Positions 52,882-61,927 of a DNA stretch of 64,000 nt are shown here, piece by piece; position 1 is the stretch's first letter, and each line of letters opens with the position of its first letter. Below the pieces are notes generated by a model, which ran no database searches, was not told where the DNA came from, and saw nothing but the letters and a program-made list of their open reading frames with translations. The position numbers and the translations under genes are program-made. The stretch covers positions 1 to 64,000 of the forward strand of contig JAFXPK010000014.1 in NCBI GenBank assembly GCA_017527905.1, given 5' to 3'. Origin of the DNA: Paludibacteraceae bacterium. Lineage in GTDB: Bacteria > Bacteroidota > Bacteroidia > Bacteroidales > Paludibacteraceae.

Positions 52882-54321
52882 ATGGAAACGAAAAAAATCA
52901 TTGGATTTGCCGCATCAATAATCCTGACTTTGTTGGTGTGGTTGCTTCCGACTAGTGCGTTTGGCGTGGAAGGTATGACTGTCGTGGAGCAGAGGATTAT
53001 CGCCATCTTTGTGTTGGCGGCTGTGATGTGGATTATGGAACCTATTCCTATTTGGGGCACTTCCGTGGTGGTGATGGTTCTGATGCTGTTGACCACTTCC
53101 AATAGCATGCTCTCCTTCTTGGACGGAGATGTGGGGGAGAAACTTTCCAATAAGGCTATTATGGCTGCGTTCGCGGACCCTACCGTGATGCTTTTCATGG
53201 GTGGTTTCGTCTTGGCGATCGCGGCGACGAAATATAAGTTGGACGCTACGTTGGCTCGGGCTATCCTGAAACCTTTCGGCACGAAGCCTAAGTTCGTTAT
53301 GCTTGGTTTCTTGGTCGTTACCGCTCTTCTTTCTATGTTTATGAGCAACACGGCCACGGCCGCTATGATGATCGCCATCTTGACGCCTGTGCTGGCTACG
53401 ATGCCTGATACTGACAAGAAGGGCCGCGTCGGTTTGGCGCTGGCTATCCCGGTGGCCGCTAATATCGGTGGAATCGGTTCTCCTATCGGTACCCCTCCGA
53501 ACGTTGTGGCTGTGGGATGGTTGGAGAAAATCGGCGTGAACATCAGCTTCGGTACTTGGATGATGCTGATGGTTCCTGTGGCCGCATTGATCCTTTTCTG
53601 CGCATGGATGCTCCTTTGCAGGTTGTTCCCTGTAAAGCAAGAGCGCATAGAGGTGAAGCTGGAGGGCGAAGTGGACAAGAGCCCTAAGGCGATGGTGGTT
53701 TATGTTACCTTCGCGGTGACCATTTTCTTGTGGGTGTTCGGTAAGGAATTGTTCGGTGTGAACGCGAATGTCGTGGCGCTGATTCCGTTCGCGGTATTCT
53801 GCATTACGGGCGTGTTCGAGAAGAAGGACTTGGCGAAGATCGACTGGGATGTGCTCTGGCTGGTTGCCGGAGGTTTCGCTTTGGGCGTTGGCTTGGAAGG
53901 CAAAATCGGCCCTGATGGCATGACGATGTCTAAACATATCGTGGGTTCCATTCCGTTCGAAACTTGGTCTACGTTGATTCTGATTATCGGTTCCGGCATC
54001 CTTTGCTTGGTGATGTCAACCTTCATGTCCAACTCGGCTACGGCGGCGTTGTTGATCCCTATCTTCTGCGCCTTGGCACAAGATCCAACCATGGCGGAGA
54101 AATTGGAGCCTTACGGCGGTGCGACGACCTTGATCGTGGGCCTTGCGCTCTCCGCTTCGTTCGCCATGTCTTTGCCTATCTCCACTCCTCCGAACGCGAT
54201 CGCTTACTCGAAGGGATTCATCAAACAGAGCGAGATGGCGTTGGTGGGTATCGTGGTCGGCATCATCAGCCTTATTATAGGTTACTTTGTATTGTTTAAC
54301 TTTAGCGGATTGTTGAAGTAA
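52882..54321 (+). CDS. DASS (SLC13) family sodium:dicarboxylate symporter
   Basis: 479 residues with about 11 helices. The two substrate/sodium-site motifs SNTATAAMMIA (near residue 155) and SNSATAALLIPI (near residue 385) are intact, with PIGTPPNVVAVG and PISTPPNAIAYS as the second half of each repeat. Such proteins move succinate, fumarate or other C4 dicarboxylates with sodium across the inner membrane. ATG 52882 fits better than 52867. A porin gene follows; the carboxylase operon lies opposite. Confidence 0.93.
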   Translation: METKKIIGFAASIILTLLVWLLPTSAFGVEGMTVVEQRIIAIFVLAAVMWIMEPIPIWGTSVVVMVLMLLTTSNSMLSFLDGDVGEKLSNKAIMAAFADPTVMLFMGGFVLAIAATKYKLDATLARAILKPFGTKPKFVMLGFLVVTALLSMFMSNTATAAMMIAILTPVLATMPDTDKKGRVGLALAIPVAANIGGIGSPIGTPPNVVAVGWLEKIGVNISFGTWMMLMVPVAALILFCAWMLLCRLFPVKQERIEVKLEGEVDKSPKAMVVYVTFAVTIFLWVFGKELFGVNANVVALIPFAVFCITGVFEKKDLAKIDWDVLWLVAGGFALGVGLEGKIGPDGMTMSKHIVGSIPFETWSTLILIIGSGILCLVMSTFMSNSATAALLIPIFCALAQDPTMAEKLEPYGGATTLIVGLALSASFAMSLPISTPPNAIAYSKGFIKQSEMALVGIVVGIISLIIGYFVLFNFSGLLK

Positions 54322-54362
54322 AAGTAATACATGTGTTCTTCTGAAATAAAATAACAAACCAT

Positions 54363-54407
54363 ACTGCGAGTTGTGGCGCTCCTTCGCCGCGACTCGTAGT
54401 CTTTTTC
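54363..54407 (+). terminator. Terminator or attenuator between symporter and porin genes
   Basis: ACTGCGAG (54363-54370) pairs with CTCGTAGT (54393-54400) in an imperfect long stem with GGCG/CGCC inside, followed by CTTTTTC. It may reduce read-through from the symporter into the porin gene, giving different levels. Confidence 0.7.
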
Positions 54408-54423
54408 TTAATTAAATTTAAAA

Positions 54424-55782
54424 ATGAAACGTTTATTCGTCGTAGCGGCCATGCTCTTGTCTGTGAACGCAATGTTCGCGCAGGATACGATTGTCGCGCA
54501 AGTGGTATCGGAGGCTGAACTCTCCGACGAGCCAAAGAATGGTGGTAAGGTGACGTTGAAGCCTTATGGTTTCGTCCGTGATTATCTGTATTATGATTCT
54601 CGCCAGACCTACAATACCAATGCGGGTCTCTTCGAACAAATCCCGAAGGATAAATCCTACGATCCTGAGAACTCCACGTATGATTTGAACAGCGAGTCAG
54701 AGATGAACTTCCTCGCCATCACCACCCGCCTCGGATTGAACATGTCGGGCGTGCGCGCATTGAATGCGGACGTGACCGCTAAGATCGAGGCTGATTTCTG
54801 TGGATTCACGGGCAATAACTTCATGATCCGTCTCCGTCAGGCTTACTATAAGATGCAATGGAGAAACAACAAGCACTCCTTGTTGATGGGTCAGGCATGG
54901 CATCCGATGACGGGCGACCTTCCGGAGGTGTTGGCCTTGGCGTCCGGTTCTCCGTTCCAGCCTTTCAGCCGCTCTCCTCAGTTGCGCTACGACTATAAGT
55001 TGTCCAATGTGAACTTCACATATGCGGCTCTCTGGCAGTTCCAGTACAAGACCGTCGGTCCTACCGGATATGACCCTAAGTTCAACAAAATCCCTGAGAT
55101 GTTCTTGGGCATCGATTATTCCAACAATGGCTTCAAGATCGGTTATGGCGTGGACATCCTTTCCATCGTGCCTCGCACCTCTGCCACTGTATCGTATGAG
55201 GTGGCGAAGGTAGGAGATGATGGCAAATATGTCTTGGATGCGGAAGGGAGAACGATTAAGGAGACCAAAGAGAAGAAGGTGCGTGTGGACGAACGTCTGA
55301 CAACCTGTTCCCCTATGTTGTATGTGAACTATGCGAAGAATAAGTTCTCCGTGAAGGCCAAAGGAGTTTTGGCTGAGAATACGGCTCACTTGAGCATGTA
55401 CAATGGATTCGGTGTCTCCGAGATCCACAAAAATTATTCGCAGGAATACACACCTATCCGTTCGCTCACAGGTTGGGTGGATTTGTGCTATGGCAGCAAG
55501 TTGAAGTTCAATCTCTTCGGAGGCTTCTCCAAGAATTTGGGTGCGAAGGATGAGTTGGCTAGCGGAAACCAAATCTTCGCCCGTAATTCAGTGAAGAACA
55601 TCGACTACATGTGGCGCGTCTGCCCTGCAGTTTCTTACACGGTGAGCGGCGTGACATTCGGTTTGGAGTATGAGCTCACGAATGTCGGATATGGCAAGGA
55701 AGTCAACTCGTGGGCGGATGTGGAAGCTACCCGCGACGTCTACAACAATAGGCTCTGCGCCATGTTGAAATACGCTTGGTGA
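54424..55782 (+). CDS. DcaP-like outer membrane porin
   Basis: 452 residues. Signal peptide MKRLFVVAAMLLSVNAMFA, then a beta-barrel with alternating strands (KPYGFVRDYLYYD, KIEADFCGFTGN, QAYYKMQWRNNKHSLLMGQA), ending in an aromatic residue (LCAMLKYAW), the usual barrel-insertion signal. It resembles DcaP-type porins (dicarboxylate-selective) of Bacteroidota. The position just behind a dicarboxylate symporter supports an outer-membrane channel for the same acids. Terminator at 55809-55840. Confidence 0.8.
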   Translation: MKRLFVVAAMLLSVNAMFAQDTIVAQVVSEAELSDEPKNGGKVTLKPYGFVRDYLYYDSRQTYNTNAGLFEQIPKDKSYDPENSTYDLNSESEMNFLAITTRLGLNMSGVRALNADVTAKIEADFCGFTGNNFMIRLRQAYYKMQWRNNKHSLLMGQAWHPMTGDLPEVLALASGSPFQPFSRSPQLRYDYKLSNVNFTYAALWQFQYKTVGPTGYDPKFNKIPEMFLGIDYSNNGFKIGYGVDILSIVPRTSATVSYEVAKVGDDGKYVLDAEGRTIKETKEKKVRVDERLTTCSPMLYVNYAKNKFSVKAKGVLAENTAHLSMYNGFGVSEIHKNYSQEYTPIRSLTGWVDLCYGSKLKFNLFGGFSKNLGAKDELASGNQIFARNSVKNIDYMWRVCPAVSYTVSGVTFGLEYELTNVGYGKEVNSWADVEATRDVYNNRLCAMLKYAW

Positions 55783-55808
55783 TAGGATTTATATCTGTCG
55801 TCAAATAT

Positions 55809-55840
55809 AAGGATGCGAAGCGTTTTCGCATCCTTTTTTT
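55809..55840 (+). terminator. Terminator after the porin gene
   Basis: AAGGATGCGAA pairs with TTCGCATCCTT (short loop), then seven T. A strong stem-loop. Confidence 0.9.
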
Positions 55841-55981
55841 GTCTTTAAGTCTTCCTTTTTGTTTGTCCGTATATGCTCGTACGATTTCCATTTTGGGAAA
55901 CTTTTTATAGTTCATAAAATATATAAAATTGCTTAATTTTCAGATTTCCAATTATTTACAAATTGATATTTTTCAATACAC

Positions 55982-56019
55982 GGACAACTTTGCGTATAAC
56001 ATGTATTGTAAAGTTGTCC
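55982..56019. promoter_or_regulatory. Perfect inverted repeat upstream of nrdD (candidate operator)
   Basis: GGACAACTTT (55982-55991) and AAAGTTGTCC (56010-56019) are an exact 10-base inverted repeat with an 18-base spacer, about 440 bases before nrdD. A second pair, CGGACA (56172-56177) and TGTCCG (56190-56195), lies downstream. The 55841-56462 gap holds no gene. A TATTTTTG box at 56108-56115 could start a transcript with a leader of about 340 bases. No known riboswitch was recognised. Confidence 0.4.
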
Positions 56020-56462
56020 AAAATGGTGAAACTTAGTGGGAATCGAAGGTGTAGGCGTGTTAATAACTTTTTATGCTCGAATCTGGTCGAGATGATGTAT
56101 TATTATATATTTTTGTGTGTGCAGACAAGTGAGTTGGACTGTTCTTTTTAGGTGTGTGATTTGGGCTTTGGCGGACAGAAAACCTGAATTGTCCGTGACC
56201 GTTTGTTTTCCCTGTACAATGGGATGATGGTCGGAAAAGGAATTGCGGTGGATGCATGGGTCGAGTCGACGAACCAACCTAGAAAGTGTATGATGACAAT
56301 TTTGAGCAGGAAAATGTTTGGAGCGTTTGTGATTGGATTATGTTGTAAGTTTATTTCAGCCTAATGTACGGTATGTTTTTCGCTTCGCCTCCTGTCGGGT
56401 TGTCATTGAAAGAACCATTATAAACCATAATCGTGTGTATGTAATAATAAAAAAAATATATA

Positions 56463-58550
56463 ATGAGCGGTAATATTTTCATCGTTAAGCGAGATGGCGC
56501 TGTAGAACCTTTTTCCATCGATAAAATAAAGAACGCCATATCACGCGCGTTCCTTTCAGTAGGTAGTTTCGCCACGCAGGAGATCTTGACCCAGATCCTT
56601 AGCAGGGTAAGCATCCACAACGGAATGAGCGTGGAGGAGATCCAGAACCAGGTAGAGGTGGCTTTGATGTCCGAGAAATACTACATGGTGGCGAAGTCAT
56701 ACATCCTCTATCGCCAGCAACACTTGGAAGACCGTGAGGTCCGCAACAAGCTGAAGTTCCTCATCGACTACTGCAACGCCACGAACTCGGCTACGGGTAG
56801 CAAATACGATGCGAACGCGAACGTGGAGAACAAAAACATCGCCACGCTGATCGGTGAGTTGCCGAAGTCCAACTTCATCCGCTTGAACCGCCGTCTCCTG
56901 ACCGACCGTCTGAAGGAGATGTACGGAAAGGAGATTTCGGACAAATATTTACAGTTGTTGAACACCCACTTTATCTATAAAAACGACGAAACGAGTTTGG
57001 CGAATTACTGCGCAAGTATCACGATGTACCCTTGGCTCATCGGTGGTACGCTCTCCATCGGTGGTAACTCCAAGCAACCGTCCAACCTGAAATCCTTCTG
57101 CGGTGGTTTCGTGAACATGGTCTTCATGGTCTCCAGTATGTTGAGCGGTGCATGCGCTACGCCTGAGTTCCTGATGTACATGAACTATTTCATCGGCAAA
57201 GAGTATGGCAAGGATTATTATAAGGATCCTGAGCGTGTGGTGGATCTCTCTGTCCGCCAACGTTCCTTGGACAAGGTGATCACGGACTGCTTCGAGCAGA
57301 TCGTCTACTCCATCAACCAGCCGACGGGTGCTCGTAACTTCCAGGCGGTGTTCTGGAACATCTCCTATTATGACAAATACTATTTCAACAGCTTGTTCGA
57401 GAACTTCATCTTCCCTGATGGATCCAAGCCGGAGTGGGAGTCGCTTAGCTGGTTGCAGAAGCGTTTCATGAAATGGTTCAACAAGGAGCGCACGAAGACT
57501 CCTCTGACCTTCCCTGTCGAGACGATGGCTCTGCTCACGGAGAACGGCGAGGTGAAGGACGAGGAGTGGGGCGACTTTACCGCCGAGATGTACGCCGAGG
57601 GCCATTCCTTCTTCACGTACATCAGCGACAATGCGGACTCCTTGAGTAGCTGCTGCCGTTTGAGGAACGAAATCCAAGACAACGGATTCAGCTACACGTT
57701 GGGTGCCGGTGGTGTCTCCACGGGCTCTAAGAGCGTGTTGACGGTCAACCTGAACCGCTGTATCCAATATGCGGTGAAGAACGGTGTGCCTTACCTCTCT
57801 TACCTGGAGGAGGTGATCGACCTCGTACATAAGGTGCAACTCGCCTACAACGAGAACTTGAAGGACTTCCAGAAACGTGGTCTGCTTCCGTTGTTCGACG
57901 CAGGTTACATCAACATGTCCCGCCAATACCTCACCATCGGTGTGAACGGCTTGGTGGAGGCGGCTGAGTTCCTCGGCATCGAGATCAAGGACAACCCTGA
58001 TTACGTGAAGTTCGTGCAGAATGTGTTGGGCTTGGTGGAGCAATACAACAAGAAATACCGCACCAAGGAGGTGATGTTCAACTGCGAAATGATCCCTGCG
58101 GAGAACGTGGGCGTGAAGCATGCGAAGTGGGACCGCGAGGATGGCTATGTCGTGCCTCGTGACTGCTACAACAGCTACTTCTACGTGGTGGAGGATACTT
58201 CACTGAACGTGGTGGACAAGTTTAAACTCCATGGTAAGAAATACATCGAGCATCTGACGGGTGGTTCCGCATTGCACATGAACCTGGAGGAGCATCTTTC
58301 CAAGCAACAATATAGACAATTGTTGCGTGTGGCAGCGGACGAGGGTTGCAACTACTTCACGTTCAACATCCCGAACACCATCTGCAACGATTGTGGAAAC
58401 ATTGACAAACGTTACTTGAAGGAGTGCCCTGCTTGCCATAGCAAGAATGTGGATTACCTGACGCGCGTGATCGGTTACATGAAGCGTGTCAGCAACTTCT
58501 CGGAGCCTCGTCAGGAAGAGGCTGCTCGCCGTTTCTACGCTAAATATTGA
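56463..58550 (+). CDS. nrdD: Anaerobic ribonucleoside-triphosphate reductase
   Basis: 695 residues. An ATP-cone (VKRDGAVEPFSIDKIKNAIS) precedes the ten-stranded barrel. The C-terminal zinc site CNDCGN...CPAC and the glycyl-radical loop RVIGYMKRV (Gly near residue 670) are visible. It reduces ribonucleoside triphosphates to deoxy forms without oxygen, using formate or a thiol-linked reductant, and needs NrdG for the radical. nrdG lies 11 bases downstream, so expression is linked. Confidence 0.97.
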   Translation: MSGNIFIVKRDGAVEPFSIDKIKNAISRAFLSVGSFATQEILTQILSRVSIHNGMSVEEIQNQVEVALMSEKYYMVAKSYILYRQQHLEDREVRNKLKFLIDYCNATNSATGSKYDANANVENKNIATLIGELPKSNFIRLNRRLLTDRLKEMYGKEISDKYLQLLNTHFIYKNDETSLANYCASITMYPWLIGGTLSIGGNSKQPSNLKSFCGGFVNMVFMVSSMLSGACATPEFLMYMNYFIGKEYGKDYYKDPERVVDLSVRQRSLDKVITDCFEQIVYSINQPTGARNFQAVFWNISYYDKYYFNSLFENFIFPDGSKPEWESLSWLQKRFMKWFNKERTKTPLTFPVETMALLTENGEVKDEEWGDFTAEMYAEGHSFFTYISDNADSLSSCCRLRNEIQDNGFSYTLGAGGVSTGSKSVLTVNLNRCIQYAVKNGVPYLSYLEEVIDLVHKVQLAYNENLKDFQKRGLLPLFDAGYINMSRQYLTIGVNGLVEAAEFLGIEIKDNPDYVKFVQNVLGLVEQYNKKYRTKEVMFNCEMIPAENVGVKHAKWDREDGYVVPRDCYNSYFYVVEDTSLNVVDKFKLHGKKYIEHLTGGSALHMNLEEHLSKQQYRQLLRVAADEGCNYFTFNIPNTICNDCGNIDKRYLKECPACHSKNVDYLTRVIGYMKRVSNFSEPRQEEAARRFYAKY

Positions 58551-58561
58551 TTGGAGGAGTT

Positions 58562-59029
58562 ATGCTGAAGTACGTCGATTACGATGTGGTGTTCCAGGAG
58601 ATACCCGACGAGGTGACGCTCGCCATCAACCTCTCCAACTGCCCGAACCATTGCGAGGGCTGCCATAGTCCACAACTGATGCGCAACATCGGGAAGGACT
58701 TGACGGAGGTGGAGCTGCTCGGACTCTTGGGCGTGTATGGCAAAAACATCACTTGCGTCTGCTTCATGGGAGGCGACGCTGATCCGATGGCGGTGGCCGA
58801 CATGGCTGCGTTGGTGCATGCCTACGGTGCCCATAGGCTGAAGGTGGGGTGGTATTCCGGAAGGAATAGCCTGCCGAAGGATATGCCGTTGGAACGTTTC
58901 GACTACATCAAACTGGGCCCTTACGTGCCTTCCAAGGGTTGCCTTAAGGAACGGACCACCAACCAACGTTTGTATAAGATCGGGAAAGATTTGTCGAAGG
59001 AGGATATCACTTACCGGTTCTGGAAGTGA
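58562..59029 (+). CDS. nrdG: Anaerobic ribonucleotide reductase activase
   Basis: 155 residues, radical SAM enzyme. The iron-sulphur motif CPNHCEGC (Cx3Cx2C) is intact; CFMGGDADP is the SAM-side strand. It makes the glycyl radical on NrdD. ATG 58562 is chosen: a clear Shine-Dalgarno (GGAGGAG at 58553-58559) precedes it, unusual in this window, whereas an earlier TTG overlaps nrdD. A terminator with a TTCG loop follows at 59049-59080. Confidence 0.96.
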   Translation: MLKYVDYDVVFQEIPDEVTLAINLSNCPNHCEGCHSPQLMRNIGKDLTEVELLGLLGVYGKNITCVCFMGGDADPMAVADMAALVHAYGAHRLKVGWYSGRNSLPKDMPLERFDYIKLGPYVPSKGCLKERTTNQRLYKIGKDLSKEDITYRFWK

Positions 59030-59048
59030 TTGAATCGATACTTTATAG

Positions 59049-59080
59049 AGGACGTGTTTCTTCGGAAATGCGTCCTTTTT
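59049..59080 (+). terminator. Terminator after nrdDG
   Basis: AGGACG (59049-59054) pairs with CGTCCT (59071-59076). The inside forms TTTC-TTCG-GAAA, a stable tetraloop, followed by a T-run. Confidence 0.9.
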
Positions 59081-59153
59081 GTTTCCCCAAAATGAATTAT
59101 TTATCTGTCTGGACGTTATTGCTTGTTTTTAACAGGTAAGGCCGTTGATGCCT

Positions 59154-60329
59154 CTATGCTTTTTCGCACATAATTACCAACCTCTTCTCCATGTGCGTGG
59201 TGGCGAAAAGGTATATGTCGCCGCCTTCCTTGATTTTTAACCTGTTACGTAGCTCGTTGGCGCTTAGCGGGAAGTTGCGCACGGCGATGTTGGCTTTCTT
59301 GACGTTTTCCAAATGCTCTTTCACCTCTTTCTTGTTGAGCGTGAAGGTGTCGACGACACGGAATGCCCTGCCTGGAAAATCGTTGATGGGTTCGTCGGAA
59401 GTGTAGAGATGGCTGCTGACGGCTAATTTCTCCACGGGGAAATGCGTGCAGAGCGATTTGTAGGCACCCGCCTTCAAAAGGGAGCTGTAGGGCTCGTAGA
59501 GGTATTTTCCTAAGCTTCCTGCTTGGCGTATGGTGGCATTGCGCTCTTCCTCCATCGTGAAGGTGTAACGGGTTTCTCCTCTCTTGGAGAGGTTCACGCA
59601 GTGGAACAACGGGCTTCCCGCCGTCTTTTCGCTTAACAGGAAGAGCAACTCCTTGCACTCGTTCTCCACGGAGACGACATGAACGCTCTCTACACATTTC
59701 AATTCTTTGATTGCCAATGTGATATCCAGCATAGGGGAGTATTTGATCAATATCTTTTTCGCACGGGCATGGAGCGTCTCCAACACTTCCAATAGATTGG
59801 GCTCGCAATCCGCGATGGATACGGTTTTCCTGCCTTGCTGGTCTCTTCTGGCCGGGTCGATGAAGATCACGTCGACGGGCTCCATTTGGCGGAGGTGGTC
59901 CATCCCGTCACCATTCACCACCTTGGCATTGGGAAGCCCTAGGAGTGGCAGGTTGTGCATCGCTATTTCGCATAGCTCCGCATTGCGTTCCACCATGGTG
60001 GCTTGCTTGAAATTCCGTGCGATGAAGGCGAAGTCCACGCCGAATCCGCCTGTCAGGTCAGTGAATGATTCTCCCCGCACAAGCGTCGCCTTGTAGGCTG
60101 CTGTCTGCTCCGATGAGCATTGTTCCATCGAGAGGTGGGGAGGGTAGACGAGGTCGTCGATTTCGCTCCACGAAGGTATTTTCTCCTTGGCCTTCTGCCA
60201 TCCGCTGATTTGGTTCAGCGCATAGTTCAGCGAGTCACCCAGTCTCTTTTGGTCGCTGAGGGCCAGGTGTCTCACGTCGTCGTCGCGGTGCGCGCGGATG
60301 TAGGCTGAAAGCTCAGGGTCTATGTTCAT
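59154..60329 (-). CDS. Class I SAM-dependent methyltransferase, THUMP-like C-terminal domain
   Basis: 391 residues. A Rossmann methyltransferase core: FTDLTGGFGVDFAFIAR (motif I), ATMVERNAELCEIAM, VVNGDGMDHL and FIDPARRDQQGRK. The C-terminal stretch (about 300-385, VRNFPLSANELRNRLKIKEG) resembles the THUMP-like tail of this Bacteroidota family. Substrate unknown, perhaps RNA. It follows the purU terminator on the minus strand. Confidence 0.88.
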   Translation of the reverse strand: MNIDPELSAYIRAHRDDDVRHLALSDQKRLGDSLNYALNQISGWQKAKEKIPSWSEIDDLVYPPHLSMEQCSSEQTAAYKATLVRGESFTDLTGGFGVDFAFIARNFKQATMVERNAELCEIAMHNLPLLGLPNAKVVNGDGMDHLRQMEPVDVIFIDPARRDQQGRKTVSIADCEPNLLEVLETLHARAKKILIKYSPMLDITLAIKELKCVESVHVVSVENECKELLFLLSEKTAGSPLFHCVNLSKRGETRYTFTMEEERNATIRQAGSLGKYLYEPYSSLLKAGAYKSLCTHFPVEKLAVSSHLYTSDEPINDFPGRAFRVVDTFTLNKKEVKEHLENVKKANIAVRNFPLSANELRNRLKIKEGGDIYLFATTHMEKRLVIMCEKA

Positions 60330-60344
60330 CGGGAATAGGGTAGT

Positions 60345-60371
60345 AAAAAAGAGGCGGAAGATCGTTCCGCC
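60345..60371 (-). terminator. Terminator of purU
   Basis: On the minus strand GGCGGAA (60371-60365) pairs with TTCCGCC (60359-60353), then six T (60350-60345). It lies just ahead of the methyltransferase start codon. Confidence 0.85.
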
Positions 60372-60392
60372 CCTTCTGGTTCTTTCGCTTTT

Positions 60393-61256
60393 TTAACTGA
60401 ATACGACCGTTCTGTTCTTGTAGACCAACACTTTTCGGTCGATATGTTTCTCCACAGCCCTGGAGAGGACGATCTTCTCCAAATCCTGTCCCTTGTGGAT
60501 GAATGATTGCACGGTATCCTTGTGGGTCACGCGGGCAACGTCCTGCTCGATGATCGGACCGGCATCCAGTTCGGTCGTCACATAGTGGCTGGTCGCTCCG
60601 ATGATCTTCACACCACGCTCGTATGCTGCATGGTAAGGCTTCGCACCCACGAAGGCGGGAAGGAAGGAGTGGTGGATGTTGATGATCTTGTTCGGGTATT
60701 CCTTGATCATATCCTCGGAGATGATCTGCATGTAGCGGGCAAGCACGATGAAGTCCACTTGCTCCTTCTCCAGCAATTCCAACTCTTTCGCCTCCTGTTC
60801 CGCCTTGTTCTCCTTCGTGATAGGGAAGACGTGGAAAGGAATACCGAACTTTTCTCCGATCCAGGCGAGGTCCGGGTGGTTACTGATGATGAAAGGAATC
60901 TCGACGTTCAGGTCTCCGTTGAAGTAGCGGGACAGGATGTCGAAAAGGCAGTGGGACATCTTGGAGACGAAGATGGCCATCTTAGGCTTCACGTCTGAGA
61001 AATAGAGTTTGAAGTCCATCTCGTACTTATTGGCGAAAAGTGTTCTGAAATACTCCTCGATCTTCTCTCTTGGGATGATGAAGTTTGCGAGATCGAACTC
61101 GATACGCGTGAAGAATGTGTTTTGCACATAGTCCACATGCTGGTCCAAATATACGATGTTTCCTTTATTCACATTGATGAAGTTGGTCACCGCCGCCAAG
61201 ATGCCTTGCTTGTCTGGACAGTGGACCAATAGAATTGCAGTCTGTTTCTGATCCAT
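60393..61256 (-). CDS. purU: Formyltetrahydrofolate deformylase
   Basis: 287 residues. N-terminal ACT domain (ILLVHCPDKQGILAAVTNFI) and a C-terminal formyltransferase-fold hydrolase with INIHHSFLPAFVGAKPYHAA, ATSHYVTTELDAGPIIEQD and the catalytic Asn/His/Asp pattern. It releases formate from 10-formyl-THF, supplying formate to purine synthesis or removing excess one-carbon units. It complements folD (35.8 kb). It stands alone, followed by the terminator at 60345-60371. Confidence 0.96.
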   Translation of the reverse strand: MDQKQTAILLVHCPDKQGILAAVTNFINVNKGNIVYLDQHVDYVQNTFFTRIEFDLANFIIPREKIEEYFRTLFANKYEMDFKLYFSDVKPKMAIFVSKMSHCLFDILSRYFNGDLNVEIPFIISNHPDLAWIGEKFGIPFHVFPITKENKAEQEAKELELLEKEQVDFIVLARYMQIISEDMIKEYPNKIINIHHSFLPAFVGAKPYHAAYERGVKIIGATSHYVTTELDAGPIIEQDVARVTHKDTVQSFIHKGQDLEKIVLSRAVEKHIDRKVLVYKNRTVVFS

Positions 61257-61322
61257 TTGTCTTATATATCTCTTTTCCGCGAATTTACTTAATTTGTTCG
61301 GCTTGTCAAATGTTTGCCTTGT

Positions 61323-61796
61323 TTATATGAATGATTTGATAAAATACCAGATGTATATGCCGCACACGCACATTTTCAGTCCCGTGGTCAGAATGAATCC
61401 CAGGAAGGAGCCCATCCCCGATTTGAGGGCAGTTTTCGTCCCTTCCCCGTTCATTAGTTCTCCTACGATCGCACCGAGAAATGGTCCGAGGATCAGTCCG
61501 AAGGGTTGAAAGAAGAACCCGACGATGAGTCCCACGATGCTTCCGATGGTGCCCAGCCTGCTGCCACCGACCTTCTTCGTGAGCCAAGCCGGCAGTATAT
61601 AATCCAACACCTGAGCTATGATCATGATAGCCGTCAGGAATACCAACTCCTTGGTGGTGAATTGCACACGGTCTGAGAAATGAAGGACGAGGATGCCGGC
61701 GTAAGATACGGGCAGACCTGGCAAGGCGGGAAGGATACAACCTACCAAACCTCCCAGAATGAGTATCCCGCTTATTATGTACAAGGCAATTTCCAT
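61323..61796 (-). CDS. DUF456 family small membrane protein
   Basis: 157 residues with four or five helices (EIALYIISGILILGGLVGCI, LVFLTAIMIIAQVLDYILPA, LGTIGSIVGLIVGFFFQPFG, then LGAIVGELMNG). DUF456 proteins have glycine-zipper helices and unknown function. A TAATTTTG box (61808-61801, minus) ends five bases before the ATG, hinting at a leaderless or very short leader transcript. Confidence 0.88.
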   Translation of the reverse strand: MEIALYIISGILILGGLVGCILPALPGLPVSYAGILVLHFSDRVQFTTKELVFLTAIMIIAQVLDYILPAWLTKKVGGSRLGTIGSIVGLIVGFFFQPFGLILGPFLGAIVGELMNGEGTKTALKSGMGSFLGFILTTGLKMCVCGIYIWYFIKSFI

Positions 61797-61889
61797 GCTC
61801 CAAAATTAATGATTTTTGTGTGATGATGGGTGCTAAAAGTCTATTTTTATCTTTTTGTTCGATTTTTATGCGATTTTGTGCGGTTTTGT

Positions 61890-61921
61890 TTTGTTGTGAA
61901 ATAAATGTTTTCATAAATTTG
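61890..61921 (+). promoter_or_regulatory. Promoter of the DUF349 gene
   Basis: TTTG (61890-61893) and TAAATTTG (61914-61921), 20 bases apart: a full consensus match. Start of transcription about 61928. Confidence 0.8.
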
Positions 61922-61927
61922 CGATAC

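Noticed and set aside
56949..58121. 390-residue frame antisense to nrdD
   Set aside because: Antisense to a conserved reductase, with typical shadow composition.
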